A DNA stretch of 15,688 nt from an uncultured Gammaproteobacteria bacterium. GTDB lineage: Bacteria > Pseudomonadota > Gammaproteobacteria > Pseudomonadales > Pseudohongiellaceae. This document shows, piece by piece, positions 7,341-15,235 of the stretch. The stretch spans positions 1-15,688 of the forward strand of contig CALEJT010000034.1 in the NCBI GenBank assembly GCA_937898685.1. The letters are read 5' to 3'. The notes below the pieces were generated by a model. That model was not told the origin of the DNA and did not search any database. It was given only the letters and a program-made list of their open reading frames with translations. Each line of letters opens with the position of its first letter. The first letter of the stretch is position 1. Position numbers and translations under genes: made by a program.

Positions 7341-10300
7341 TCAGAAGTTCAGGTTCAAGCTCAGCTGATAGCGGCGACCCCAGACGTCGTAGCTATAGTT
7401 GATGACCTGGCCGCTGGCGCCCGCGATGACCGGCGGGTCGCGATCGAACAGGTTGTTGACGTTGAGTGCCAAGCGCCAGGTGGCACCGCTCTGCAGTTCA
7501 CCGTTGTAGCTCAACGCAAGGTTGAACACGGTCTGCGAAGCGACGGAGTTGTCATCGATGTCCACGCCTTCGATCCAGTTGGTGGTGGTGGTCGAGCTGC
7601 CACCGTTGCTCAGCACGCTGTCGATGTAGATCGTCTGCAGCATGACGCCGTAGTTCTCGACATCGTAGTTCAGCGTGAAGAGGCCCGTGTATTCGGGGTT
7701 GCTCAAACGCTTCACGTAGTCGATGTAGATACCGCCGGCAGAGGTAGTGGAACGTTCATCCAGGAAACCGATCATGCCGCGGAAGTTGAGGCGTTCAGAC
7801 CAGTTGCTGAAGAAGTTCGGTTCCATGTTGTACTGGATCTCGACGTCCACACCGCGGGTCTGTGCACCACCAGAGTTGGTCTGGATGTTCAGGATCTGCT
7901 GAACGATGTTGGTGACAGGGTCGCGGCGTACGAGGCTACAGGCCAGCGGCGACTGCTGGAAGTAACAGTCGTCGACGATGGCTTGCGCACCGTAGGGTCC
8001 GATCGACTTGGCGAGGTCGATTTCGTACCAGTCGACGGCGATGGACAGACCATCGATCCACTCGGCGAAGCTCGGCTGATAGACGAAGCCGGTGGTGACG
8101 GTGTCACCCTGTTCCGTCTGCAGGCCGGGGTTGGGTGAAGGCAGTACGGTCAGCGAGTTGTTCACCGCGCCACCGAAGGCCGGGTCGTTGATCACACCGC
8201 CACCGGCACCCGTGAAGAAGCGTTCGCTGAGGTTCGGCTCACGCACGTCGCGGGACTTGGTGTAGCGCCAACGCAGGTCTTCGTGCAGCGTGACGTCCAG
8301 ACCGATCTTCCAGCTGTCGATCGAGCCGGAGCTCTTGTAGTCCGAACGACGGAAGCCAAGGTTGGTGGTGATGCTCTGGCCGCTGTCCCAATTCCAGATT
8401 GGAATGTTCAACTCGCCGTAGGCTTCCTTCACTTCGTTGTCACCGGTACCTACTGCAGGACCGGTGAAGGCGTGCATGGTGCGGCTACCGGGGCCGGCAA
8501 AGCCGATCGGAATACCGCGGATACCGAGGTGCTCGGCGTTCAACAGACCACGTTCACCGTAGGCCGGCAAGGTCCACTGATTCACGTACTCATCACGATA
8601 GGTCAGACCGAAGGCCGAGGTGATCGGACCTGCGCCCCAGCCTTCGAAGAGCTGACCGCTCACGAGGATCTCGGCGAAGTCCTGATCCATCTCACGAATC
8701 GATTTCTTCTCTTCGTCGGTGAACCAGTCGATCGCTGCCTGCGATACGTTGCCGTTACCGAGGATGTTGTGCGGTACGCAAGTGGAAGGATCGAGCGGAC
8801 CGATCGGCGAATCAGCCGGTACACCCAGCGGAGTCAGCGGGCTGGGCAGGAGCCTGCCTTGCATGAACTCCTTCAGCTGCTCAGCAGTCGGGTTGACGGT
8901 GCTGATCTTACAAACGATGTTGCCGTTGTTGTCGCGCACCGCGTCGATCGACAGGTAGTACTTGTCCACACGCGGAATGTTCAGAGCACCGGTCTGCACC
9001 TTGCTGCGGCCGACCTGGTAGTTACCGGTCATGTGCCAGTTGTCGTTGATGTCCCAATCGAAACCGGCAGTGAAGGACTCCATCTGGCTGATGTCGCGGT
9101 TGCCACGATCATCGTAGGCGTTCGTCAGGCCCGGGCCGCGGATCTGACCACGCTTCTCGATCGTGATACGGTCGAGGCCTGCTTCATCCATTGCCTGCGC
9201 CACTTCTGCGGGGAGGAACGGGTTCTCCCTGAAGAGAGTGTAGGCGTAGGAGGTACCGGCGATCGTCATCTGGCTGCGGCGACCGTAGGAGTTACCTTCG
9301 GTACGCCCGGCGATCACCTGGGCACGCAGGCTGAGTGCATCGCTCACGTCATATTTGATGCCACCGAAGAACGAACGCTGTACCACTTCGTTACCGCTGG
9401 CGCCGAACATGAAGGCCGCTTCGTGGTTGCGGAACTCCGGACCACCGCTCTGGCTGTTGGTGAAGGAGTTGCTGTACTGACCGAACTGGTACGGGCGCAC
9501 ACCCAGACCATCATCGGTGAAGGTGTAGTTGCGGTACTTGAAGTTCGGCGTCGTGATCACACCGGTCGGTGAGCCGCGGTTGTCGAATACCCAGGGCACG
9601 GTGATACGGCGCGGCACGCCGGGACCGGCAGTCGGTGACCAGTCCGGGTTCTGCACCAGGCCCCAGTGCTTGAAGTTGTCGTGACGATCGAGTTTGCCGT
9701 CGATCTGATCGACATAGCGACCCTCGATGGAACCGATCAAGTGCAGCCTGTCATCCATGAAGGCCTTACCACCGGCCACGCTGAAGGAGTAGTTCTCGCC
9801 GTCACCGTATTCGTTGATACCGGTGGAGACGCGGGTCTTCAGACCTTCGAACTCACGATCGAGCACGAAGTTGACAACACCGGCCAAGGCGTCGGCACCG
9901 TAAGCGGCAGAAGCACCGCCGGTGATCACGTCCACACGGCGCATGAGCGCGGTGGGGAAGTTGTCGATGTTGGTGGCGCCACCTGCGTCGGCCGGAATTA
10001 CACGAGAGCCGTCGAGCAGAACCAGGGTGCGCTGAGTGCCCATGCCGCGCAGGTTGAGATAGCTACCGCTGGCGGTGGTGAAGGTGGTGCCGCCACGCTG
10101 TGCGGTCTGGGTGCTGAAGAATTGCGGCAGCTTATCCAGCTGCTCGGCCATGGTCGTGCCTGGGTTGATGTTGACCAGTTCGTCCGTGGTGACCGCCGTC
10201 ACGGGAGTCGGCGTGACCAAGGTGGTTTGGTTGAGGATTCGAGAACCCGTGACCTGGATCTCCTCGAGGCCTTCGCCCTGGGCTTGAGCCAGGGAGCTTA

Positions 10301-10376
10301 CGAGCCCTGTAGTCAGAGCAGCAGTTATTGCCCAGGAGAGCTTATTTCTGGAACTGCTGAGTGCAGTACTTCTCAT
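7341..10376 (-). CDS. TonB-dependent outer-membrane receptor (second of a tandem paralogous pair)
   Basis: This 1,011-residue receptor is a clear paralogue of its downstream neighbour, with near-identical blocks throughout (GGASAAYGADALAGVVNF, DREFEGL, LGVPADSPIGPLDP, FAEILVSGQLFEGWGAGPI). The start at 10376 gives a signal peptide cut after Ala32 (AQA-QG) and a good GGGGGAA ribosome site. The ATG at 10391 would make that same GGGGGAA part of the coding sequence and is rejected. LEEIQVTGSR (37-46) leads into the plug (about 52-178), and the barrel ends in YQLSLNLNF with terminal Phe. Cys489/Cys533 and Cys804/Cys813 match the spacing in the paralogue. The two proteins differ most in extracellular-loop stretches and around the N-terminal junction, as expected if they take related but different ligands. 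The ligand is not identifiable from sequence. Confidence 0.95.
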   Translation of the reverse strand: MRSTALSSSRNKLSWAITAALTTGLVSSLAQAQGEGLEEIQVTGSRILNQTTLVTPTPVTAVTTDELVNINPGTTMAEQLDKLPQFFSTQTAQRGGTTFTTASGSYLNLRGMGTQRTLVLLDGSRVIPADAGGATNIDNFPTALMRRVDVITGGASAAYGADALAGVVNFVLDREFEGLKTRVSTGINEYGDGENYSFSVAGGKAFMDDRLHLIGSIEGRYVDQIDGKLDRHDNFKHWGLVQNPDWSPTAGPGVPRRITVPWVFDNRGSPTGVITTPNFKYRNYTFTDDGLGVRPYQFGQYSNSFTNSQSGGPEFRNHEAAFMFGASGNEVVQRSFFGGIKYDVSDALSLRAQVIAGRTEGNSYGRRSQMTIAGTSYAYTLFRENPFLPAEVAQAMDEAGLDRITIEKRGQIRGPGLTNAYDDRGNRDISQMESFTAGFDWDINDNWHMTGNYQVGRSKVQTGALNIPRVDKYYLSIDAVRDNNGNIVCKISTVNPTAEQLKEFMQGRLLPSPLTPLGVPADSPIGPLDPSTCVPHNILGNGNVSQAAIDWFTDEEKKSIREMDQDFAEILVSGQLFEGWGAGPITSAFGLTYRDEYVNQWTLPAYGERGLLNAEHLGIRGIPIGFAGPGSRTMHAFTGPAVGTGDNEVKEAYGELNIPIWNWDSGQSITTNLGFRRSDYKSSGSIDSWKIGLDVTLHEDLRWRYTKSRDVREPNLSERFFTGAGGGVINDPAFGGAVNNSLTVLPSPNPGLQTEQGDTVTTGFVYQPSFAEWIDGLSIAVDWYEIDLAKSIGPYGAQAIVDDCYFQQSPLACSLVRRDPVTNIVQQILNIQTNSGGAQTRGVDVEIQYNMEPNFFSNWSERLNFRGMIGFLDERSTTSAGGIYIDYVKRLSNPEYTGLFTLNYDVENYGVMLQTIYIDSVLSNGGSSTTTTNWIEGVDIDDNSVASQTVFNLALSYNGELQSGATWRLALNVNNLFDRDPPVIAGASGQVINYSYDVWGRRYQLSLNLNF

Positions 10377-10468
10377 TATTGTTTCCCCCATTTTCTCGGG
10401 TGTTCTTTTTGGTTGTAGGTGCTTTAGGTGAGAACCCTACGGCAGCCGGAAAAGGCAAGGGCGGCGCG

Positions 10469-10480
10469 AGAATAGTACAG
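10469..10480 (-). promoter_or_regulatory. Candidate -10 promoter block of the second large receptor
   Basis: The minus strand reads CTGTACTATTCT, matching 11 of 12 bases of the block upstream of the paralogous receptor, at a similar distance (about 93 nt) from the ATG. No good -35 hexamer is found at 16-18 nt upstream (CCCCAC or TTCCCC), which would suit a promoter that needs an activator. Confidence 0.42.
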
Positions 10481-10521
10481 GTGTGATTGAGTGGGGAAGC
10501 GATATTTCGAGGACCGAAGAA

Positions 10522-10540
10522 ATTTTCGGTATACGAAAAT
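10522..10540. promoter_or_regulatory. Candidate operator: inverted repeat ATTTTCG-N5-CGAAAAT
   Basis: Seven-bp perfect arms are separated by GTATA. The centre lies about 57 nt upstream of the candidate -10 of the second large receptor, a usual distance for an activator site. A related TTTCGG/CCGAAA repeat occupies a comparable position upstream of the first receptor. The binding protein is unknown. Confidence 0.35.
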
Positions 10541-10710
10541 AAAAATTACGCCGAAACGAACTGTCTGGTACTGAATTGCCGGATACGGCGAAAAAGGCGT
10601 TCCGACTTAAACAATATCTATGAGCAAGTTGACGATTGCCACCAGCTGGGAATCAGCTTGAAGTAAAGAGCAGAATTCGCAAATGGCAGAACCGATCGGT
10701 TCGGTATGCC

Positions 10711-11406
10711 TCAGGCGTGCTGTTCCAGGGTGTCCAACACCTTGCTCATCAATTTGTTGATGGCGGCAAAGCGGGAGGGGTCTCCGAGGAGCTGCGGAAC
10801 GTTCTGTACCCAGCGCGAACCATCCAGTTCGTCGTTGCAGTGGGTTATCAAAGCGCGGGCCGTTTCGAAAGTGGTCTCGAGATGGAACTGCAAGGCCAGT
10901 ACACGTTCGCCGTACTGGAAGGCCTGATTGCGACATGCTTCGCTACTGCAGAGCAACGTGCAACCTTCCGGCAGTGTGAAGGTTTCGCCATGCCAGTGAA
11001 ATACATCGCAACTCTCGGGAAATAGCGCGGCGATCGCCGAAAAGTTCTTGTCCACTTCGCGTTGCACAGGAAACCACCCGATCTCGCGATGCTCATTGGG
11101 GGTGACGGAAGCACCGAGCGCCTTCGCAATCAGCTGCGCGCCGAGACAGATGCCGAGTACCAGCTTGTCTGCAGCGATCGCCGCCTTGATGAGCTCGAGC
11201 TCCTGTTCGAGCCATGGATGGCGATCAGTGTCGTTCACGCTCATGGGGCCACCCATGACGATCAGCCAATCGAACTCGTCCACGCTCGGCAACCTTTCGT
11301 CGCGATAAAGTGCGGTACTGCTCAAGCTGTGTCCGCGTAGTTCCAGATGGGCTTCGATGCTGCCGAGGCCTTCGAAAGATACGTGATGAAGAGAGTGAAC
11401 GCGCAT
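10711..11406 (-). CDS. Class I glutamine amidotransferase-like protein
   Basis: This 231-residue cytoplasmic protein has the class I glutamine amidotransferase fold, GMP-synthase-like subgroup. The oxyanion strand MGGPMSVND (51-59), nucleophile Cys87 in GICLGAQLIA, and His175/Glu177 in LQFHLE complete the Cys-His-Glu triad, so it should be able to hydrolyse glutamine or a gamma-glutamyl bond. It stands alone with no synthetase domain. Relatives of this size include gamma-glutamyl polyamine hydrolases and uncharacterised GuaA-like proteins, and the true substrate is not evident. The ATG at 11406 has AAGGA at good spacing. It is transcribed divergently from the phytate operon across a 259-nt spacer. 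Confidence 0.88.
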   Translation of the reverse strand: MRVHSLHHVSFEGLGSIEAHLELRGHSLSSTALYRDERLPSVDEFDWLIVMGGPMSVNDTDRHPWLEQELELIKAAIAADKLVLGICLGAQLIAKALGASVTPNEHREIGWFPVQREVDKNFSAIAALFPESCDVFHWHGETFTLPEGCTLLCSSEACRNQAFQYGERVLALQFHLETTFETARALITHCNDELDGSRWVQNVPQLLGDPSRFAAINKLMSKVLDTLEQHA

Positions 11407-11491
11407 GGGAGTTCCTTAACTGCGGTTGATGCCTGCTCGCAGCAAGCAAGGTCATGATTGCGCGGAAACTGCCAGCCCTTCCGCCTTTTGA

Positions 11492-11521
11492 CTGTCGTGC
11501 GGTTCATGCCATGAACGACAG
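11492..11521. promoter_or_regulatory. Nested palindrome in the divergent spacer, candidate operator
   Basis: Two overlapping dyads occur here. GTTCATG-C-CATGAAC (11502-11516) is a perfect odd-centred palindrome. CTGTCGT (11492-11498) and ACGACAG (11515-11521) form an outer inverted repeat 16 nt apart. The site lies about 95 nt upstream of the amidotransferase start and 145 nt upstream of the phytate-operon receptor start, so it could serve either gene. CTGTCGT resembles half of a Pho box, but the second direct half is not convincing. Confidence 0.4.
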
Positions 11522-11575
11522 GACCGAAGTGTAGCCCGAAATCGTGGGAAAGCGGCCACGCATTTCTTAATCGTC

Positions 11576-11603
11576 CTTTCAACCATCTTGATCTGCCTTT
11601 AAT
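11576..11603 (+). promoter_or_regulatory. Weak candidate promoter of the receptor-phytase operon
   Basis: CTTTCA (11576-11581) and TTTAAT (11598-11603) are separated by 16 nt, with a leader of about 55 nt before the receptor ATG. The -35 match is only three of six, consistent with a promoter needing an activator such as a phosphate-starvation regulator, but this is a guess from spacing. Confidence 0.28.
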
Positions 11604-11665
11604 CAGGAATCCTGGCTTCACTCATTACGCTGCCGCTGCTTCTCATCCAGGTCACGGAGAACTCT

Positions 11666-13987
11666 ATGGCGGCTAGCATCGTAAGTGTGGCTTTCAATCG
11701 TCTGCGTCTTTCTGCTCTCACTCTCGCAACGCTGCAGGCTACGTCCGCTTTGGCCGCGCAACCCGACCCCGCAACGATACGCGGTGTCGAGGAAATCGTG
11801 GTGCAGGGCGGCATCGGCTATCGCAACCGCAGCAACGATGTCGTGCAGACGCTCGAGTACGGTCTCGACTATTTTCAGCGTTTCGAACCACTCACCGCGG
11901 GCGATGCGCTCAAACGCATGCCCAGCGTGACCTTTCTTTCCGACGTGATCGAGTCCGACGGCGTGCGCATGCGTGGCCTCGATCCCGGTTACACCAAGAT
12001 TCTGATCAACGGCGAACAGGTGCCCGGCGTGAATGCCGACAGATCCTTCTTCATGGATCGCATCCCTGCCGAGTTGATAGAACGGGTGGAAGTCGTACGT
12101 TCCTCGAGCGCACGTCGTTCGGGCGATGCGATGGCTGGCACCCTCAACATCGTCCTGCGTGACGGCTTCAGCATGGATGGTGGGTATCTGCGGCTGGGTG
12201 GTCTGCGTTTCGACGACGGCGAATGGAAACAAAGCACTGCCGGCGTGTGGGGCGGACAGGTGGGTCCGGGCCGCTTGATCATCGGTGGCAACATGCAGGG
12301 CCGCTACAATCCCAAGCGCAAGCACAGTCTGCGCTATGGTAATTCACCGGAGAACGATCCCGATTACGCCAGAAACGAATTCGACAATCGCGAGGACCAG
12401 TCGGACATTCGCGACGGCAAGGATTACTCCTTCAACGCCAACTATGAGGTCGAATTCGGGACCAGCTCACTCGAGTTCGGGGCCTTCTACGTGAAGACCG
12501 ATCGCACGGAGAGCGAACGATCCCGCGAGTACGATGATCCCTTGGCGCTCACCGGCCCCGTGCCGGGCGGCAATCTCCTCAGCGACAACGCCAACATCAA
12601 CGACATCGATCAGGACAACTACACCTTTTTGACGGCCTTCTCGCATGAGTGGTCCCTGGGCACCACGCAACTGAAGTTCACCGCAGCAGGCTTCGATTCC
12701 TTCAGTTACGAAACCGAGGAAGAAATCGACTTCGATGAAGACGAACCGGTGTTCACAGGTGCCTTGCTCACCACCGACATCGCGGATGAGGAACGCACTT
12801 TTGAAATCGAGCACGAAATGCAGTTGAGCTCGGGACTCGAACTCGCCTTCGGCGTGTTCTGGCTGCAGAAGGAGCGCGACACCCGCATTCTGTTGCAGGA
12901 ACATGAGTTCGAGGTGCAGGCGCGGGATTGGCACCAGTTCACCCGCAATCCGCAGGAGTTTCGCGAAGCCTGGACGGAACTCGAGCCGGCCGCGGGAGGC
13001 GTCAACGCCATCGAGGAAGACCGACTCGACTATTACGTGGCCTTGAGCGGTCAGCGCGAGCGGCTCACCTGGGAGGCGGGCCTGCGCTACGAGACCACAT
13101 CGACCGACATCGACGATCTCACGTTGTCCGCACGTATCGAGAACGATTACGAGTTTCTCCTGCCTTCCGCGCACCTGCGTTACGAACTCACCGACTATGA
13201 CCGAGTGACGCTGTCCGTGGCGAAGACCATGCGTCGCCCCAATTGGAACTACATTTCGCCGGCCTTGCTCGAAGAAGAGCTCGGAGACAACGATCTGCTC
13301 GGCAACCCCTTTCTCGAACCGGAAACGGCAGTGGGTTTCGACATCGGCTTCGAACACAGCCTCGGGACCACCGGCATCGTGGGCATCAACTACTTCGAAC
13401 GCAAGGTGAAGGACCTGGTGGAACTGGCGAATACCGGCGTCGAGGGTTCGGAAGGTGAGGGCACCTTCGTGTTGCAGCCCCGCAATACCGGAGATGGTGA
13501 AGTGCGCGGCATCGAGCTCGATCTCTCCACGCCGCTCAGCTTCGTCGGCCTCGACAATACCGGCATCTTCCTCAACTACTCCTGGCTCGACAGCGAGATC
13601 GAGGACATGTTCGGCAAGCGTCGTTTCAACGATCAGTCGAAGCAGGTCTACAACTTCGGCTTCATTCAGGATCTGCCACGGTTCGCCGCGGCCTTCGGCG
13701 CCAGCTATCGCAAGCAGGGCGATGCCTTCGGACGCATCGTCAGCGAAGAGGTGAAGACTTCCTACGATGGGGATCTGGAAGTGTTCGTCGAAAAACGCTT
13801 CGGAGAAAGGCTCACCTTACGCCTCGTCGGTTCCAACCTGTTGGACGCTGCCAAGCGCGAAGTCTTCAACAAGTTCGACACCATCGAAGATCAACGTACG
13901 CGTCGTTTCGATGAATACGAACTCGAATCGGAAGTTGCAGGGCCCTTCTATCAGCTCATGGTGCGGTTCACCTTGGGCAGCAATTGA
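11666..13987 (+). CDS. TonB-dependent outer-membrane receptor of the phytase operon
   Basis: This 773-residue receptor has an N-terminal signal sequence (likely cut near ALA-AQ, residue 30), a TonB-box-like EEIVVQGG (42-49), a plug at about 55-165 (VRMRGLDPGYTKILINGEQVPG region, 100-121, and RVEVVRSSSARRSGDAMAGTLNIVL), and a barrel with the SVAKTMRRPNWNYISP and NPFLEPETAVGFDIG signatures of siderophore-type receptors. The ATG at 11666 follows CGGAGA. It belongs to a different subfamily from the two large receptors here and I see no cysteine in it. The last strand ends in FTLGSN rather than a terminal Phe. An acidic stretch (349-361) may be an extracellular loop. The phytase gene starts 11 nt after its stop, so the likely ligand is phytate, a metal-phytate complex, or a breakdown product. 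Confidence 0.93.
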   Translation: MAASIVSVAFNRLRLSALTLATLQATSALAAQPDPATIRGVEEIVVQGGIGYRNRSNDVVQTLEYGLDYFQRFEPLTAGDALKRMPSVTFLSDVIESDGVRMRGLDPGYTKILINGEQVPGVNADRSFFMDRIPAELIERVEVVRSSSARRSGDAMAGTLNIVLRDGFSMDGGYLRLGGLRFDDGEWKQSTAGVWGGQVGPGRLIIGGNMQGRYNPKRKHSLRYGNSPENDPDYARNEFDNREDQSDIRDGKDYSFNANYEVEFGTSSLEFGAFYVKTDRTESERSREYDDPLALTGPVPGGNLLSDNANINDIDQDNYTFLTAFSHEWSLGTTQLKFTAAGFDSFSYETEEEIDFDEDEPVFTGALLTTDIADEERTFEIEHEMQLSSGLELAFGVFWLQKERDTRILLQEHEFEVQARDWHQFTRNPQEFREAWTELEPAAGGVNAIEEDRLDYYVALSGQRERLTWEAGLRYETTSTDIDDLTLSARIENDYEFLLPSAHLRYELTDYDRVTLSVAKTMRRPNWNYISPALLEEELGDNDLLGNPFLEPETAVGFDIGFEHSLGTTGIVGINYFERKVKDLVELANTGVEGSEGEGTFVLQPRNTGDGEVRGIELDLSTPLSFVGLDNTGIFLNYSWLDSEIEDMFGKRRFNDQSKQVYNFGFIQDLPRFAAAFGASYRKQGDAFGRIVSEEVKTSYDGDLEVFVEKRFGERLTLRLVGSNLLDAAKREVFNKFDTIEDQRTRRFDEYELESEVAGPFYQLMVRFTLGSN

Positions 13988-13998
13988 GAAAGAGCATC

Positions 13999-15045
13999 AT
14001 GAAACCTCTGCAATGTTGGTATGTATCGAGTTTGCTGGCCGCAAATCTCGTATACGCAGCTGAAGCGCTGCAGCCACGTATCGTCACCGAACCTGTCCGT
14101 TACGATACCGATGATCCCGCCATCTGGATAAGTGCATCTGATCCTGCGCAAAGTCTCGTACTGGGCACCGACAAGGATGCCGACGGCGCGTTGTATGTCT
14201 TCGATCTACAGGGACGCATTCAACACGACAAGGTCGTGCGCGGCTTGTTGCGTCCCAACAATGTCGACATCGCCTATGGTGTACAGCTCGGTGGCGAGCG
14301 CGTGGACGTGGCGGTGGTGAGCGAGCGCTATGCACATCGCCTGCGCATATTTCGTTTGCCGGACATGGCCCCCGTCGATGGCGGTGGCATTCCCGTATTC
14401 GAAGGCGAGCGCGCACGAGACGTGATGGGCATCGCGCTCTACACGCGTCCCTCCGATGGTGCACTCTTTGCCTTCGTCAGCCGCTCCGAAGCATTCGCGC
14501 CGCAGGAAGGTTATCTGCACCAATATCGCTTGGTCGATGATGGCACTGGTCGATTGCGCGGGGTGTTCACACGTGCGCTTGGCACCTGGAGTGGCCGCAA
14601 GGAAATCGAAGCCATCGCCGTCGATGGTGCGCTTGGGTATGTCTATTACAGCGACGAGGGCTATGGTGTGCGGAAGTACCACGCCGATCCCCTGGCCGAG
14701 GATGCAGATGAACAACTGGCGGAATTCGGTCACGACGATTTCGCGGAAGATCACGAAGGTATCTCGATCTACGCACGCCCCGATGGGACGGGCTACATCA
14801 TCGTTTCCGATCAGCAAAGCAATCGCTTCAACATCTATGCACGTGAAGGCACGAAAGGTGATCCACATCGCCATGAACTCCTGGCATCGGTGTTGCTGTC
14901 GACCGAGGAGAGCGACGGCAGTGAACTCGTCACGCAATCGCTTCCTGGCTTCGAAGGCGGTTTGTTCGTCGCCATGTCGACGGATCGTACTTTCCACTAC
15001 TACTCGCTTCGCGACCTTCTGCGCGCGGCTGGCTTGCCCGAGTAG
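13999..15045 (+). CDS. Beta-propeller phytase (3-phytase, myo-inositol hexakisphosphate phosphohydrolase)
   Basis: This 348-residue enzyme should release phosphate from phytate, typically as a calcium complex, in the periplasm or outside the cell. The start is the ATG at 13999, just after an AGAAAGAG ribosome site; a TTG at 13984 would overlap the receptor stop. The signal peptide is likely cut after Ala20 (VYA-AEA). Family motifs appear in order: DDPAIW (38-43), GTDKD (56-60), RPNNVDIAYG (85-94), EIEAIAVD (202-209), YYSDEGYGVRKY (216-227), EDHEGI (250-255), SDQQSNRFNIY (270-280) and SDG (305-307), supplying the acidic calcium and phosphate site residues. The length is normal for a single-domain beta-propeller phytase. 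It forms an operon with the receptor upstream, a known association for this phytase class in aquatic and soil proteobacteria. Confidence 0.93.
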   Translation: MKPLQCWYVSSLLAANLVYAAEALQPRIVTEPVRYDTDDPAIWISASDPAQSLVLGTDKDADGALYVFDLQGRIQHDKVVRGLLRPNNVDIAYGVQLGGERVDVAVVSERYAHRLRIFRLPDMAPVDGGGIPVFEGERARDVMGIALYTRPSDGALFAFVSRSEAFAPQEGYLHQYRLVDDGTGRLRGVFTRALGTWSGRKEIEAIAVDGALGYVYYSDEGYGVRKYHADPLAEDADEQLAEFGHDDFAEDHEGISIYARPDGTGYIIVSDQQSNRFNIYAREGTKGDPHRHELLASVLLSTEESDGSELVTQSLPGFEGGLFVAMSTDRTFHYYSLRDLLRAAGLPE

Positions 15046-15172
15046 GGTGCATCGCACTGCGCGCAGCTGGGCGAGCGCTGCATCGAAGGAAGGTCCTCAT
15101 GCACGGCGCAACGCGACTGCAAGATGGGCGCAGTGCGTCCAGTGAACGTGGGGTAGGGGAGACTTCGAATTG

Positions 15173-15206
15173 CGCCACTGCCGCGTCGATGTCGGCGGCA
15201 GTGGCG
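15173..15206 (-). terminator. Perfect hairpin between convergent genes, possible terminator
   Basis: A perfect 12-bp stem, CGCCACTGCCGC (15173-15184) with GCGGCAGTGGCG (15195-15206), closes a 10-nt loop. It lies 30 nt past the stop of the right-edge minus-strand gene and 128 nt past the phytase stop. There is no real T run on either side, so it may be a weak terminator or a transcript-stabilising hairpin. Confidence 0.5.
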
Positions 15207-15235
15207 AAAGGCAGTTCCTGCTTGGCGTGTAACGA

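Larger units (their letters stand above)
10377..10710. other. Intergenic region: receptor leader, promoter and candidate operators
   Basis: No gene is supported here. The roughly 90-nt leader of the second receptor includes CACCTACAAC, GAACACCC and GGGGGAA blocks that recur in order in the leader of its paralogue. Upstream lie a candidate -10 block (10469-10480), an AT-rich inverted repeat ATTTTCG/CGAAAAT (10522-10528, 10534-10540), a small GCCG-GATA-CGGC hairpin (10578-10589) and a perfect 14-bp palindrome (10689-10702) just past the amidotransferase stop. I see no T-tailed terminator between the amidotransferase gene and this receptor, so read-through is possible. Confidence 0.55.

Noticed and set aside
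8283..9572. Plus-strand reading frame of about 429 codons opposite the second large receptor
   Set aside because: It is antisense to a well-supported receptor gene and has no recognisable motif; similar antisense frames lie opposite the other receptors.
11492..11507. Pho box upstream of the phytate operon
   Set aside because: CTGTCGT matches one half well, but the second direct repeat at the proper 11-nt period is absent. I keep only a generic operator call for the palindrome.
12467..13357. Minus-strand reading frame of about 296 codons
   Set aside because: It is antisense to the barrel of the phytate-operon receptor, with no motifs and no credible start.
14206..15057. Minus-strand reading frame of about 283 codons
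   Set aside because: It is antisense to the phytase, whose family motifs are complete on the plus strand.
15063..15081. GCAGC/GCTGC hairpin as a phytase terminator
   Set aside because: The stem is only 5 bp with a 9-nt loop and no T run follows, so I do not call a terminator.
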